NCBI RefSeq assembly: GCF_028583425.1
Contig: NC_072790.1
Coordinates: 213,630,897 to 213,694,896 of the forward strand
Origin: Eublepharis macularius
Taxonomy: Eukaryota; Chordata; Lepidosauria; Squamata; Eublepharidae
Direction of reading: 5' to 3'
DNA: 64,000 bases
Shown here: piece after piece, positions 35,173 through 46,099 of the stretch
Numbering within the stretch: the first letter of the stretch is position 1
How the letters are laid out: the number at the start of each line of letters is the position of its first letter
The notes under the pieces: generated by a model
Told to the model about the DNA's origin: nothing
What the model saw: only the letters and a program-made list of their open reading frames with translations
Databases searched by the model: none
Translations under genes and position numbers: made by a program

Positions 35173-36696
35173 TATTAGCTAACAGGGTCTGATTGAGGTC
35201 CCAGAGTAATTCCCAGAAAAACTCCAGTTATGATGCTTTCCATGTAGTGGGATTTGATTCTGAAGCTCCTGACAAGTACATTAAAATATATTTCTCTTTA
35301 AGTTCATCTGATTAGTGATCAATTGTTTAAAAGGCAGATGGTTAATCAACTAAAAATTCTTTAATGCAGTGTTTTTAAGGAGCTATATGCCGCCTTGACA
35401 TCCTCCTTATAAGACCCTAGGGAAATTCTATTGCAAGCTGCTTGGGCAAGAAAATGTTGAGCAAAACTTTAGGTATTTGTTGAATGCCCATCACTATTGT
35501 TACATAAAAGGCTTCCAGACCTGCAGGCTGTCATAGATGGAGCCAAAACATTGAAACAAAGTGATTTGTACAATGAAAACAAATGCTTTGTTGGTACCAT
35601 GTGTGCTAGCAAAAGGATTAATTCTTTCTGCACTTTAGGAGAGCAGATGCTGATATAATAAGAGGCTATAACTGAATGCATGAGAACAACCATAGAACAA
35701 ATACAAAAAAGAGTATTCATTTGCCTCCTTTGATAGTCAAGGCTGCTTTGTTCAGACTGTATCTTTTCTTCTTCAGAGCAGGACTATATTAATCTTGGTC
35801 AGGTTCAGTTTTTAAAAGATGAAATTATAATTTGTATTCTTAGGGCTCCCTACTTCCTTGAGTGGTGAAAAGACCCAAGGCAGCAATGTAGATTCCTTGG
35901 ACAGCTAGAGCACTGGAGACGTACAGTGTCTCTGTAACATCTGCTTTACTTAGAAATATAGAAGTATAATGGAAGCAAATGGGCTCCTGTGGCAGGCAGC
36001 ATCCTGCCATGTTCCCAGAGGGCAACTGCTTCATTCACCTCCAAGGCTGCACTTAGAGGTGACAAGATGTTCTAACTTATGTGAACATTTGCTCTTCCTC
36101 ATATTCCGCTTGGTTTGTTTTCTGGGTTAACCTGGAGAATGTCTGGAATTCACCTTGGTATCGGTTGACAACAGTTTTACTTCATATTTTCCCTTTCTAC
36201 ATAGATGTACCAATGTGCACATTGATTAAAGAAGCGCAAAGAGGACTCATGTTGTGATTGAACACTTTGCTTCATTATTTAATCATGCATGCATATATGT
36301 ACATCAATTAAATCACAGTGCCAGAGGAATCCTGACATGATTTCGTAGCCATATTAAGATGCCCTTTTGCAACCTGGAATGAAAATTTGCATGCTGAATG
36401 TTGCAGCAAATTGCAACATGCAGCAATCTGAACAAAGTCTAGATACCAGAAATGGAAAGATGCCAGTTTATAAAAGGATCAGTCCTGCCCAAGTCATATG
36501 TATCCATAGCTGCTTCCCAGTTCTATTTAATTCAAGGTAAACTCACTTTTTACTTGCATTTAATTCAAACTTACTTCACACTCTTTTTCTGAGGGCATCA
36601 CAGTTTGAAGGCTAAAGAAACATTCCAGGCAGTCAGGAAAATATATCCACAGTCATTAAGAAACAGTAATGGTACCTGACCATTAGTCAGCTGCAC
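35173..36696. other. Unassigned non-coding stretch
   Basis: No gene or repeat end recognised. Confidence 0.3.
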
Positions 36697-36842
36697 ATGT
36701 ATTTATTCACTTCATTTATACCCTGCCTTTCCCCCAAAGGGGACCTGAAATGGCTTATATCATTCTCTGTTTCCCCATTTTATCCCCACAAAAACCCTGT
36801 GAGGCAGGTTAGGCTGAGAGTGTGTGACATACATTTACAACC
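36697..36842 (-). repeat. SINE tail fragment
   Basis: On the minus strand it contains CCTGCCTCACAGGGTTTTTG and a GGTATAAATGAAGTGAATAA tail, like the tRNA-SINE tails at 42.6 and 60.4 kb. The tRNA head is missing. Confidence 0.55.
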
Positions 36843-37990
36843 ATCCACGCTGTGTGGTGGAAGAGCCCTGCTGACCCGCAGGCACTGGTCCATCTGGCCA
36901 TCCAAGGCATCTAGAGACAGGGGCTACATGAGTCTCTGCTCAGTGATGTGCCATTCTCCTGGCCTACCCAACCCTTGAGGAAGGATTTTATCTCCCTTTT
37001 GGTACCACTGCCAACAACTGGCCATTTTGGGAATTACCTACCTTGAGGACCAGTGCTCCCAGCTTCATTTCCTGCATTGTCCTTCAGAGTCTCGGCCTAC
37101 TGCCTGTAAGAAACTGGTTATTATGGGGACAGTGTGATACCCTTGCACACTCCCAGGGAATGAGTGATTTACCAACTGTGATACACTCATGTGGTACAGA
37201 GAACAACTACTAGCCTTTAAAATAGTAAAGAATTTATTAAAAGTAAAACGTCCACAAGGATCCTCTAAGGACAACAACATACTGAGCAAGGAAAGCAAAA
37301 GAAAGGAGTAAACACACAATTCCTCTGCTCCTGGTCTGGCCTTCTTCTTGGGCAGGCTCTTTAGTCTTTAAGCGTAGAAGTTACAGTGTTCTCAGATCTT
37401 CCCATTACCTGGTGTCTGTGTTAAGGCACCCAGCCCTTTGTCTGCTCCACGTGGCAATGGCAACCTTTAGCTGGAGCTCAGGTATAAGAGCTCCTCCCCC
37501 TAGATGGAATCAGCCAAAATGGACCCTCTCCTTCTGTACCAAGGGACTTTACCATCCCAGTTTTTCTACCCTGCCATTGGTCAAATAATTGCTTCCTAAA
37601 ATCTCCAGGAAAATATCTTCTAGCCTCTCTTCACCTCCTCCCCAAGTCTCTGCATCCTTTTGAGGTGTCAGCTTCCAGCTGGTGGTCTAAGCTGGCCAGG
37701 AAAACTATTAGCATTTTTGAAGCACTGATGGTATTTTCTGTTAAGTATGTGATAGTTTGTAATGTGGATTGCATCCACATGGAAGTTTTTCTCCACCTTG
37801 GTTTTCAAATGGGGGAATTGTGCCCATCTCTACTGAATTCCAGCCATCTCTAGGTAGTTTCAAAGCTGGCAGGTATGAGTAGTAATGTTTAGTTAATATT
37901 TTTCACAATAGTGGCGCATAATCTACTAGGAAGCAATATGTGGAATCTTTTTCTCCTCACAGCACAACATTAGGTATGAATTTCTGCCCT
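36843..37990. other. Unassigned non-coding stretch
   Basis: No gene recognised. The AT-rich block near 37210-37250 with TTTATTAAAAG could be a minus-strand polyadenylation region of an old LTR, but no ends could be placed. Confidence 0.25.
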
Positions 37991-38266
37991 TCAGGACTCT
38001 ATTATTGTTTCTGCCTTGTCATCATCCTCGGACAGTTTACAGCTCCCAGTCAGCATATATATCAGCCAGAGTGGAATGCAAATAACAATGCATAGGAGCA
38101 TTCTGCCCATGATGAAACCTGAAACCTGGAACCCGCAAGGAGGGATTGTTCCATTTATGATTGTCTGGCAAGTGTTAGTCAATCCTCCTAAAATGGCTCT
38201 TTCCCCTCTCTTGGACTGGAATGGATTACAGCCATTTGTTAAACAGTTTGTGAAAAGAGAGTGCTG
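37991..38266 (-). CDS. Candidate terminal exon, single-pass membrane protein tail
   Basis: A minus-strand frame of 91 codons plus stop follows a strong acceptor (CTTTTCCTCTATCAG, then CAGCAC). It has cysteines, a possible N-glycosylation site (NGT), one hydrophobic segment of about 22 residues (MLLCIVICIPLWLIYMLTG) and an acidic tail (SEDDDKAETIIES). The layout of extracellular part, membrane segment and short cytosolic tail fits the last exon of a type I membrane protein. I do not recognise the family and find no upstream exon in the window. It could also be a relic of an integrated gene. Confidence 0.35.
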   Translation of the reverse strand, partial: QHSLFTNCLTNGCNPFQSKRGERAILGGLTNTCQTIINGTIPPCGFQVSGFIMGRMLLCIVICIPLWLIYMLTGSCKLSEDDDKAETIIES

Positions 38267-38293
38267 CTGATAGAGGAAAAGAAAACAATTCAT

Positions 38294-41200
38294 ATTAATG
38301 AAAATATGTAATCTCCCTGGTCAAATTGCTTGGCTGAAAAGGACATTAACTTCGTAAATGTCCAAACTTGTTACAGTTTTGCCATAAAAGTGCAGGTTTA
38401 TTTGCTTTCATGAAGGTCCAGGGAGATTGTTCTGGTGTCTCTCTGGTTGAAAAATTAAATCTATTCCACGTGTAAGAATAAGTGAGCTCTAAGATATGGC
38501 TTTAACATAACATTTTTGGCTCTTGTTCATGATCATAATCCTATGTTTGTCCAAGGCTAGGTTGAAAAAATTTACTGTTTTCCTTGAACATTTCCATCAG
38601 TGCCAAAACATTTCTCTTTTTGACAGGTTGTTGCCAATCATTGTGAAAATTAGCTTGCTCTTATTCCTAATTGCCCTCAATGATGTCACCCATGCAGCCA
38701 AATGGGGTTGGTTGTGGCAACTGACATGATTTCATGTCATAAGCACATTCAGTATATGATTTCTGATTAAGATCATCATGTGAATGATTCAGAAATGAGA
38801 AAGCAGCAGCAGCCATGGGAAATAATGGAACAGACTTTAAAAGGTAAAAAAAAATGCAAGTGTTTTCAGGAAATAATTGTCTTGCCAAAACAACTACTTT
38901 TGATCTCCCTCAGATAATCAAAATTGGCAAATATTCAGCCATAGGCTCAGCACTTTTAGCCTTTTTTCTGATGATTAACAAACTTTCTAATCTCAGTTAA
39001 GAAGATCCTCATTTCCTTATTTTACATGGAATGCCCAATATGGAAGATTGATTAAAAAGCAAATATTCTGTACTTTGATGTCTTTTGGGGTTCAGTCCAG
39101 CAAAGTTTATTGGGTCCTCAAACTTTTCAATTCTGCGAGTGCTTTGGGAATTCTGATACAGGATGGTAGGCACAACTACAAAATGGGTGCTGCTGGAGGT
39201 GGAGCCAACCACAAAACTAAAGTTATGCATAATCTCAGGGAGTGAGATTATGCATTAACTCTTATAGTAATTTATGACAGACCACCCCTTCACTCCCCCA
39301 CTGTGAGGCAGATTTTCCATCCAAAATTCAGTTTGCCTGCTTTGGCTGAGCAGCCCCAAATAGTAATCTTTGTGGTTTGAAAGTCTGTTTGTCCCACCCT
39401 GATAGTCAGATATAATTTTGGCTTTTTAGCCCAGCCCCATAACTTGATGGTGAGACGCAGGAGCCCTCTTTCTTTTTGTCGGAAATGGCACTGGAGACTC
39501 TATAATGTTCAAAAAGAGAATAACAACTTTATTTAACATTGAATAAGTGTAGTCAGGGAATGAAAACACTGAGGAAAATTTTTGCTGGTAGTACAGAATA
39601 CCCTTTGTATATTTTTGAGTAACAGTCAAATAGTTTCCTTGAAGCTTAGTTTCTTATATTCTTGGTTCTTAGCAATGAGAAGTGTTTTACTTAATATTTT
39701 AGTTACAGCAACATGTTTCTTCACAGAGTTTCCTATGTCAGCTCAGGTTTCCTGGAGTTAGTTTAAAACTGTTTATAACAGATCCAGGGTCCTCCTCAGA
39801 ATGAACCTCTCTTGAAACTGGGCAGGAATTAATCTCTTCTCCTAAGAAGATATAACCCTTCTTTTGGCTTGAAAGGGAGTTTCCACTTACTACCCAGTCA
39901 CTCTTACCAAAACATACTTCCAGTTCTATGGTGTCTGTGTCAAGTGGGCTTCGGCTTCTGCTGACACTTATACTAAGAATTCTTAAATAGAATTCTTCTT
40001 CAGGACAGTGATGTTACGGTTAAGGCTAAAGATTTCCCTCACTCCAGAGGGGAACCTGGCTGACTTTCCATCAGACTGACTCACAAAACTCTCTCTCTCT
40101 CTGAATGATCCTGTCAGAAACCAACTGTCAGCCCTACAGCTTGGCTCTAACTGACCAGTCAGAGAGGAGGGAGCAGCCTGTCACTCAAGCTCTCTATTCC
40201 AAGCAAGAGATAACTCTTTCTCTCTGATTTTTGCACTTAAGAAACCTGTTTTCAAGTGCAGTTTGACACATAACTCTCCAACATTTCAGGCATATGCTCT
40301 GCTAAACAGGATGCCTTTTAAAATGAATATATTGTTTAAAAATATTTTCTTGCTTACACATAGCTTACTTTTAGTCACACACTGAAGTTTATTGTGTTGT
40401 GGCAACAGCAGCTGCAGAATCAATGTTTTTTGAATCTGCACAGTCAACCAAATCTCCAATGGCCAATTAGAATCCTTGCTGGGCAAGAGCCCTACCAGGC
40501 CTTGCCCACTTTATAAAAATACTTGGTGGGTACCAGAAAAAGTATAAGCAGGTGCTGTGGCACCATGGGTGTTATAGTCTCTTAATTAGTTGGGGGAAAT
40601 GAGTGTAAAGGAGACAAAGTGAAAGAAGATAACTGGGATTCTCCACCAATGTTAATGGGGATTGTTCCCTAAAAAGAACTCTTGAAATAAACCAGCCAGA
40701 TATTCAGCTAAAAAGGTTTTTTATTAAAAGAGAAATAAAAGGGCAGACACACAATCATAAACAGAACACATATAGGCTAACTAAGAGGAGGAGAGGGGAG
40801 AAAGCAATTTCAGGGAAGACTATAATTATCAGACTCAAAGATGGAGGTCCACAGAGGCAACAGTGAAATGACAAATGTTTCATGGAGAGAAAAAGAGAAG
40901 GCCCAAATGGATTTGGGGGTGTATGTATGGGTCCTAGAACAAACACATTCACACTGTTGGCTAGGGATTCCAGATATAGGGCAAAATGCTCCCTGGGGCA
41001 AGCTGACGTTTTTGCCCCCAAAACAATGACTTGATGGGTTTTCCAGAGATGGATAATAAGTGTAAATGGTGCTTGATGACCCTGTGAATACCAGATGGGA
41101 AAAGCTACCAGGTTTGGTGAATGGAGTTAGGTGTTGCTTAATTAGGGTAAATGGGTGAGTGGAAGTGTGGCTGGGTGTGGATGAGATCAGTCAAGAGTTT

Positions 41201-42432
41201 CTTAGGAGACCCATAGTCCTAAATTATGTGTCTCTCCAGGGCATGGAGGGGGCCATTAGTCAGCTCTGATTCCCTTTCTAAAATATTTTCCAGGCTCTTA
41301 CCTGGTTGGCATACATTTTGTTTCATTTCAGGCCAGGCAGTGTCTTGTGCATAGGAAATGTGTTTATGATTTTATATATACAAACTGCCCCACAGTGGGA
41401 GGAGGGGTCTGACTGTTAACAGTGGGCACCACACTGGGGACTCCTGCTGTATCAGGACCTGTAGCAAATAATTTTTGAAAAATATTAACAATCCCCTCAT
41501 AGACACCGAATGTTCAGGTGAATATCTTTTGGAATTGTGAATAAGACTGGTTTATTGCCTTGCAAAAAGAATTTTCAGAAGATATTTAAATTACTGCATG
41601 AAAAATGTAAAGGACAGGAAAAAACACTGGACCAAAGGGAAAAAACAAACTGCAGAGTAAGGTTAATCAATTGATACAAATACCCACTTTTCCTTTTGAT
41701 ACAAACGGAGAAGCAGACTTCTTGGGCCTCTCTACTGAAAGGAAGTAACAGCTCCTCAAATCAGAGTCAAAGCAATTGACTGGAGAGCCAAAGCAATTGC
41801 TGCCTTGTCAGATGGTGACAACATATGGTAGAGGTTGGAAGTTAGTACTGATTAATCATAAATTGTTTTTTTACTGATTATCCAAAACTGTAGGATATGC
41901 TGTCTCAGATCCTAAGCACCATTTCATACCCCTTTGGAGCCGGTTGTCCGTAGCTCCTTTGCCCTTGTTCATATCGGTTATTTTTTAACTACACAAGTGC
42001 CTGATCAACAGCATGAAGCCATTGTTTATGATCTCTAATGGTGTGTTTTTCTCTTCAAGTATGTTGTGAGTTTGGAATGCTTTTCCGGTTTCTTGTGATG
42101 CACTTTCTTGTGGCTCCTTTGGATTGTAAATGTAGGAACCTCTAAATAATTCATAGACAGCAAAGATACCAGCCGTATGTTCTGTGGCCATGATGACCCA
42201 TGTTTTAAATTATGATATATTCTTTTCTCCTTCTTCCCAGGTTCCATGTGTGAAAGGCCAAGAGGTACATTAACAATGCAATGCCCTAGACTATTAGAGG
42301 AGATTTTGTTTCCTATTTAAAGGAGTATTGAAGACAAAGGCCTAAATAAATTATGCACAAAGAGAGGGAGAGGGATGCAGGCCAAAGCTGCATGGCAGAA
42401 ATGTCTTCTTAATGTTTAAGCTTGTTACAGCA
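38294..42432. other. Largely unassigned non-coding stretch
   Basis: AT-rich DNA. Blocks near 39400-40290 and 40660-41470 have LTR-like minus-strand polyadenylation patterns, but no inverted TG/CA ends or duplications could be fixed. No exon is supported. Confidence 0.3.
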
Positions 42433-42509
42433 CAGTTGTAAGCAGAGTTTCATCTAAGACCACTAAAGTGAATGGGCTTAGAAGAGTGTAACTCTGCTTA
42501 GGATTGCAC
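42433..42509. repeat. TGCAATCCTAAG-type short palindromic element
   Basis: GTTGTAAGCAGAGTT and AACTCTGCTTAGGATTGCAC are inverted ends around AATGGGCTTAG. Same family as 8815-8940. Confidence 0.6.
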
Positions 42510-42564
42510 TACTAACTGGTATTCTTGGTTGTTGGCTCAATGTTTATCCAGGGCACCCTGTTGG

Positions 42565-42968
42565 GAAAGGACTGTGGCTCAGTGGCAGAGCACACCCTTG
42601 CCATGTTACACAAGTTCATAGTTAAATACTTACCAGCTTACTTACTTACTTCCTTTATAGCCCACCTTTCTCCCCAATGGGGGCTCAAAGTGGCTTACAT
42701 AATTCTCCTCTGCATTTTTTCCTCATAACAAACTCTTTGAGGTAGGCTAGGCTGAGTGAGTGTATGTGACTGGCCCAAGGTCACCTGGCTAGCTTCCATG
42801 GCAGAGTGGGGTTTGAGCATGGGTCCTAGTCTGACACTCTTAACCACAACATCACAATGGCTCTAGAGTTGGGAAAGTCTTCTCTCTGCCTGGCATTCTG
42901 AAGAACAGCTGTCAGTCACAATATTGGGCTAGCTGGTCTAATGGTCTGGCTCCGTATAAGGCAGGTTT
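42565..42968 (+). repeat. SINE A copy split by a nested SINE
   Basis: The head GACTGTGGCTCAGTGGCAGAG at 42570-42590 and the tail GGTCTAATGGTCTGGCTCCG near 42935-42955 belong to family A. Between them lies a minus-strand SINE B-like element. Confidence 0.65.
42637..42862 (-). repeat. SINE B-like element inserted in SINE A
   Basis: On the minus strand it reads from a worn tRNA head (GTTGTGGTTAAGAGTGTCAG) through GGCCAGTCACATACACTC to the tail AAGCCACTTTGAGCCCCCAT and a TAAG-rich end. Confidence 0.65.
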
Positions 42969-43708
42969 GAATGTTGCTGAATTTCCTTAATGTAGTGTTT
43001 TGATTAAAAATTCCTATTTCTGATGTGGCTTCTCCTCACTTGGGCTGAAACTTCAATTGTCTTTTTTCTTATTCAGGCTAATGACATTTGAAAAAAAGCC
43101 ATTATTGTTAAAACTGGTGCCCTTTTGTGCATTGTGTAATGGCATAAAAATGGTGTAAGAATGACATCAAGGAAACTGATGAACCTTGGATACCAACAAC
43201 AAAACTGGGTGAGATGAAAAGTCTCCCATCAAAAATGCATGGAAATAAAAAGAAACTAATTAGACAAGGGTGATGCAACTGACCAACATGAAGCAAAAAT
43301 GTAGACAGTGAGCCAATGCAAAAGGCCAGCTGGCCGACCTTTGTGATAAAGTTAGTTCACGACCAAAAAAGAGAACCTGGACTGAGGCTCAGGGGGGAAT
43401 TATGCAGACTGCTGTCTTGACTCGTAATGGTTGGAGGCACCTGAAATTAGGTGCAAATTAAGTCCACATCCTGCTGTTATCCCAAAGTTTACCATTTTTG
43501 TTCATTACTTTACAAAATTTATACCCTGCCTTTCTGCCCTCATCAGAGATTTCTCATGTATGAAAGGATGCCATTCACTCTTACGTGGTTCTGTTGCAAG
43601 GAGCGTAAAACCGGCTTTCCATTTCTGGATGGCCCTGCCCTCATTGGCAGGTTTGCTGTGTGTGTGTGTGTAATGTGCCTCTTTGTGCAATGCACACAGA
43701 AAAATAAT
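42969..43708. other. Unassigned non-coding stretch
   Basis: The left flank of the L1-derived insertion. It contains a short GT run near 43658-43671 and a worn SINE tail motif (AAATTTATACCCTGCC) near 43520. Confidence 0.3.
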
Positions 43709-45295
43709 GTAACCCTAAGTGTTCTTTTTTTTTTTGAAAATTTTTATTTTTTAATATCTAAAACAGAAAGCTACAAAAAACTACGAAAGTACAAGGGAAG
43801 GAAAAAAGGGAGAAAAAAAGAAAAAGGGAAGGGGGGTGGAAAAAGGGGGAAGGCAACATACAAACAATAAACACTACACTTCAATGCTTTCCCTTCATAC
43901 TGCCATAATTAAAGATTAAACCTTAATAAAGTAATGATGGAGTGGTTGACCTTACAAAATACAAATTACAGTTCAAATTAAGTCTTCTTCCCTCCCCCTA
44001 GGCCTCGGACGCAGTTCTCTCTGAGCAGCTACAGCCGCAGCGCTCGTTGCCTCCCCCCTCCCTTCAGGCTTCGGATCTTCTTCTTTTTGCTTGGTGTCTT
44101 GCCCAAATTCTTGATTTTTGTCCACAAAATCCCTTAGCTGATCTTCCAAATTTATCTTGTAAGCTTGATCTTTGTAACTGAACCAAATTCCTTCCGGAAA
44201 TAGCCATTTATACTTTATCCCACGTTCCCTCAGGAGAGCTGCCAGCCTTTTATACTTAAATCTTCTTTTCCGAACTAGAAATGGAACGTCCTTCAGTATC
44301 TTGACTTTATTTCCCAGAAAGTCCAAGTCCGCATTATATGAGTTGTATAGGATAGTGTCCCGGACCCTCCTAGATGAAAACTCAATAAAGATCTCGCGAG
44401 GCAGCTGCCGCTTTGTTGCATATTTTAAAGAAGCCCGACGGACTTCCAAAATGGCGCTTTTTACTTCTTCTTTAGTTGCCCTCGCGGGTGTCGCCAATAA
44501 TTCCGAGGCAAGATCCCTTAGATCCTCGTTTTCCTCCTCTTTAACATTCTGGAGGCGCAAAATAGTCTGTGTTCGTTCCACTTGCAGCCCGATCAGCTGG
44601 TTTTCCACCAACTTTAGCTCCTTGTTCATTGCTCTCATGAGTGACGCATTTTCCCGAGCAGACTTCTCTGCCCCCCCCGCTACTTCCTTGATGGCTTTCA
44701 CATCGCTCTCAATTAAGCCCACCCTTTGATCTGTTTCATTCAGCTTGTCAACAAAGGGTTTTATGGCTTCGATAACCGACCTTTTCACCAAATCCTCGAG
44801 CGACTCCCCTCTTCCCTGCAGGGCAGCCAAAATTGACTTGCCCAAAACAGGACTCTGCTTTTTCGCTGCCATTTTAGGGGGGGGGACCGCCAACCTTCCG
44901 AAACTCAGCGAGGGGAAAGAAATCCAAGTCTTCTTAACTTCAGATCCCACCACTCCTTCACATGCGCTTGTAATAACAGAAGGGATTTGCTTACTTACAG
45001 GCTTCCGCCTAGTCCTGTTCTTTGCTGTTTTCCGTGGCCCGGCAGCACGCAAGGTGCCGCGCACGTCTGCCGGCCTCCATGGGGACAAATGGGCAATTTA
45101 CCCCCTGCATCGATTTCCAGGGGGCTCTTCCCGCTGCGTCCTGGACCCTGACTCCCTCCCTGGGAGTCCTGGGGGCTAATCTTTGCAGATCAGCCGCCCA
45201 GTCAGGCTGCTCGGGCGCTTCCTCTCGGACCTGCGGAGAGGAGCGTCCGACATGGCCGCGAAAACAAAACCGAGTCCGTAACCCTAAGTGTTCTT
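43709..45295 (-). mobile_element. ORF1-only L1 derivative (HAL1-like) with target duplication
   Basis: The insertion 43727-45277 (1,551 bp, read on the minus strand) is flanked by perfect 18 bp copies of GTAACCCTAAGTGTTCTT at 43709-43726 and 45278-45295. It has a CpG-rich 5' leader, an intact ORF1 and about 245 bp of 3' sequence with a pyrimidine-rich tract. An AATAAA signal (43743-43748) and a poly(A) run of at least nine bases end it. No ORF2 or reverse transcriptase is present. The complete duplication and tail show that the RNA was integrated in this form, rather than an L1 losing ORF2 afterwards. Mobilisation would need enzymes from a full L1. Confidence 0.88.
43973..45088 (-). CDS. L1 ORF1-type RNA-binding protein
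   Basis: ORF1 proteins form trimers that coat L1 RNA and act as nucleic-acid chaperones. From the first ATG this frame is 371 residues, a usual size for vertebrate ORF1p. A second good start at 44872 (MAAKKQSP, residue 73) would give 299. Residues about 115-172 form a coiled coil (MRAMNKELKLVENQLIGLQV). Then comes the RRM-like domain (about 174-270: LRLQNVKEEE, LPREIFIEFSSRRVRDTIL) and the C-terminal domain (about 272-320: VRKRRFKYKRLAALLRERGI, WLFPEGIWFSY). An Arg/Glu-rich tail follows. There is no internal stop. The next frame, ORF2, is absent. A short upstream frame begins at 45253. Confidence 0.9.
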   Translation of the reverse strand: MSPWRPADVRGTLRAAGPRKTAKNRTRRKPVSKQIPSVITSACEGVVGSEVKKTWISFPSLSFGRLAVPPPKMAAKKQSPVLGKSILAALQGRGESLEDLVKRSVIEAIKPFVDKLNETDQRVGLIESDVKAIKEVAGGAEKSARENASLMRAMNKELKLVENQLIGLQVERTQTILRLQNVKEEENEDLRDLASELLATPARATKEEVKSAILEVRRASLKYATKRQLPREIFIEFSSRRVRDTILYNSYNADLDFLGNKVKILKDVPFLVRKRRFKYKRLAALLRERGIKYKWLFPEGIWFSYKDQAYKINLEDQLRDFVDKNQEFGQDTKQKEEDPKPEGRGEATSAAAVAAQRELRPRPRGREEDLI

Positions 45296-46099
45296 GTAGT
45301 GTACAACCCCCCCCCCCAATATTCATTGCCCACTCATTATATTAGTGGATAGTAAAACTTAGCATTCACATAGAACTCTTTGTGCTTTCAACATTTCATA
45401 TGTAGTACCTGAGTAATGCATACAATAACATTGCAAGGAAGATCTCTGTTATCCTCACATTGCAGCTGATTGCTTAGTCATCCAGTGAATTTATGGCAGA
45501 AGCAAGATGGACAGCAAAGACTTTCTGGTTCTCAGTTCAGTTTCCCAGCCACTCTAGTACAATAACTGTTATGATCCAAGTCCAGTAGCACCTTAAAGGC
45601 AAACAAGCTTTTCAGGGTATAAGCTTTTGAGAGTCAATCTCCCTTCATTGGATATGAAGCTCTCAATACACTCTTTTAATTGTTATGCATGAGCAAGAAT
45701 CACCTCATATTCTTTATTCAGCCCAGTTTCACATCCTCATGAGAAATCTGCTAGCTTTCTTCTTGAAACAGTATCTGAGAAATGTGGCTTCATCAGGCAT
45801 TTTCTACATGGGAGGCCAGTTCCAATCTGACAGATGCCCATCATAATCCTAGACCATGCCATTTCAGATTGCATGTGGAAGGGATGGATGACAAAGGTCA
45901 TCCATCCCTTCCACATACAGGATGACACACAGAAAACAATGTGTCAAGCTAGAACTCTCTCCTAGTTCTCTGTTTTGGGTGGGGGTAAAATGGGGAGTGT
46001 TGCATCTTATTGTATTCCCCACCAGTGTACTTTTTGGCACTTTTGCAGCACTGTGAGTCAGCAAGAGACAGAATGCAGAATGCTCCAGAATCTAAATAG
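45296..46099. other. Flank with a hairpin-repeat relic
   Basis: Contains a single-arm relic of the 12.2 kb hairpin family at 45581-45670 (AAGTCCAGTAGCACCTTAAA) and the short perfect hairpin listed next. No gene recognised. Confidence 0.4.
45873..45916. repeat. Perfect 20 bp inverted repeat with 4 nt loop
   Basis: ATGTGGAAGGGATGGATGAC at 45873-45892 is followed by AAAG and its exact inverse at 45897-45916. Confidence 0.9.

Noticed and set aside
37100-37580. Possible minus-strand LTR
   Set aside because: Only a polyadenylation-like AT block is visible; ends and duplication are not found.
39400-40290. Possible minus-strand solo LTR ending near TCTCCAACA
   Set aside because: One plausible end only; no matching left end or duplication.
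40660-41470. Possible minus-strand LTR remnant
   Set aside because: AT-rich polyadenylation-like pattern alone is not enough; no boundaries could be placed.
41985-42191. 68-codon minus-strand frame (MATEHTAGIFAVYEL...)
   Set aside because: No family recognised, no splice signals of note, and an overlapping frame of equal length exists.
44301-45345. Plus-strand frames opposite the L1 ORF1
   Set aside because: Antisense shadows of ORF1; the minus-strand frame has the coiled coil and RRM motifs.
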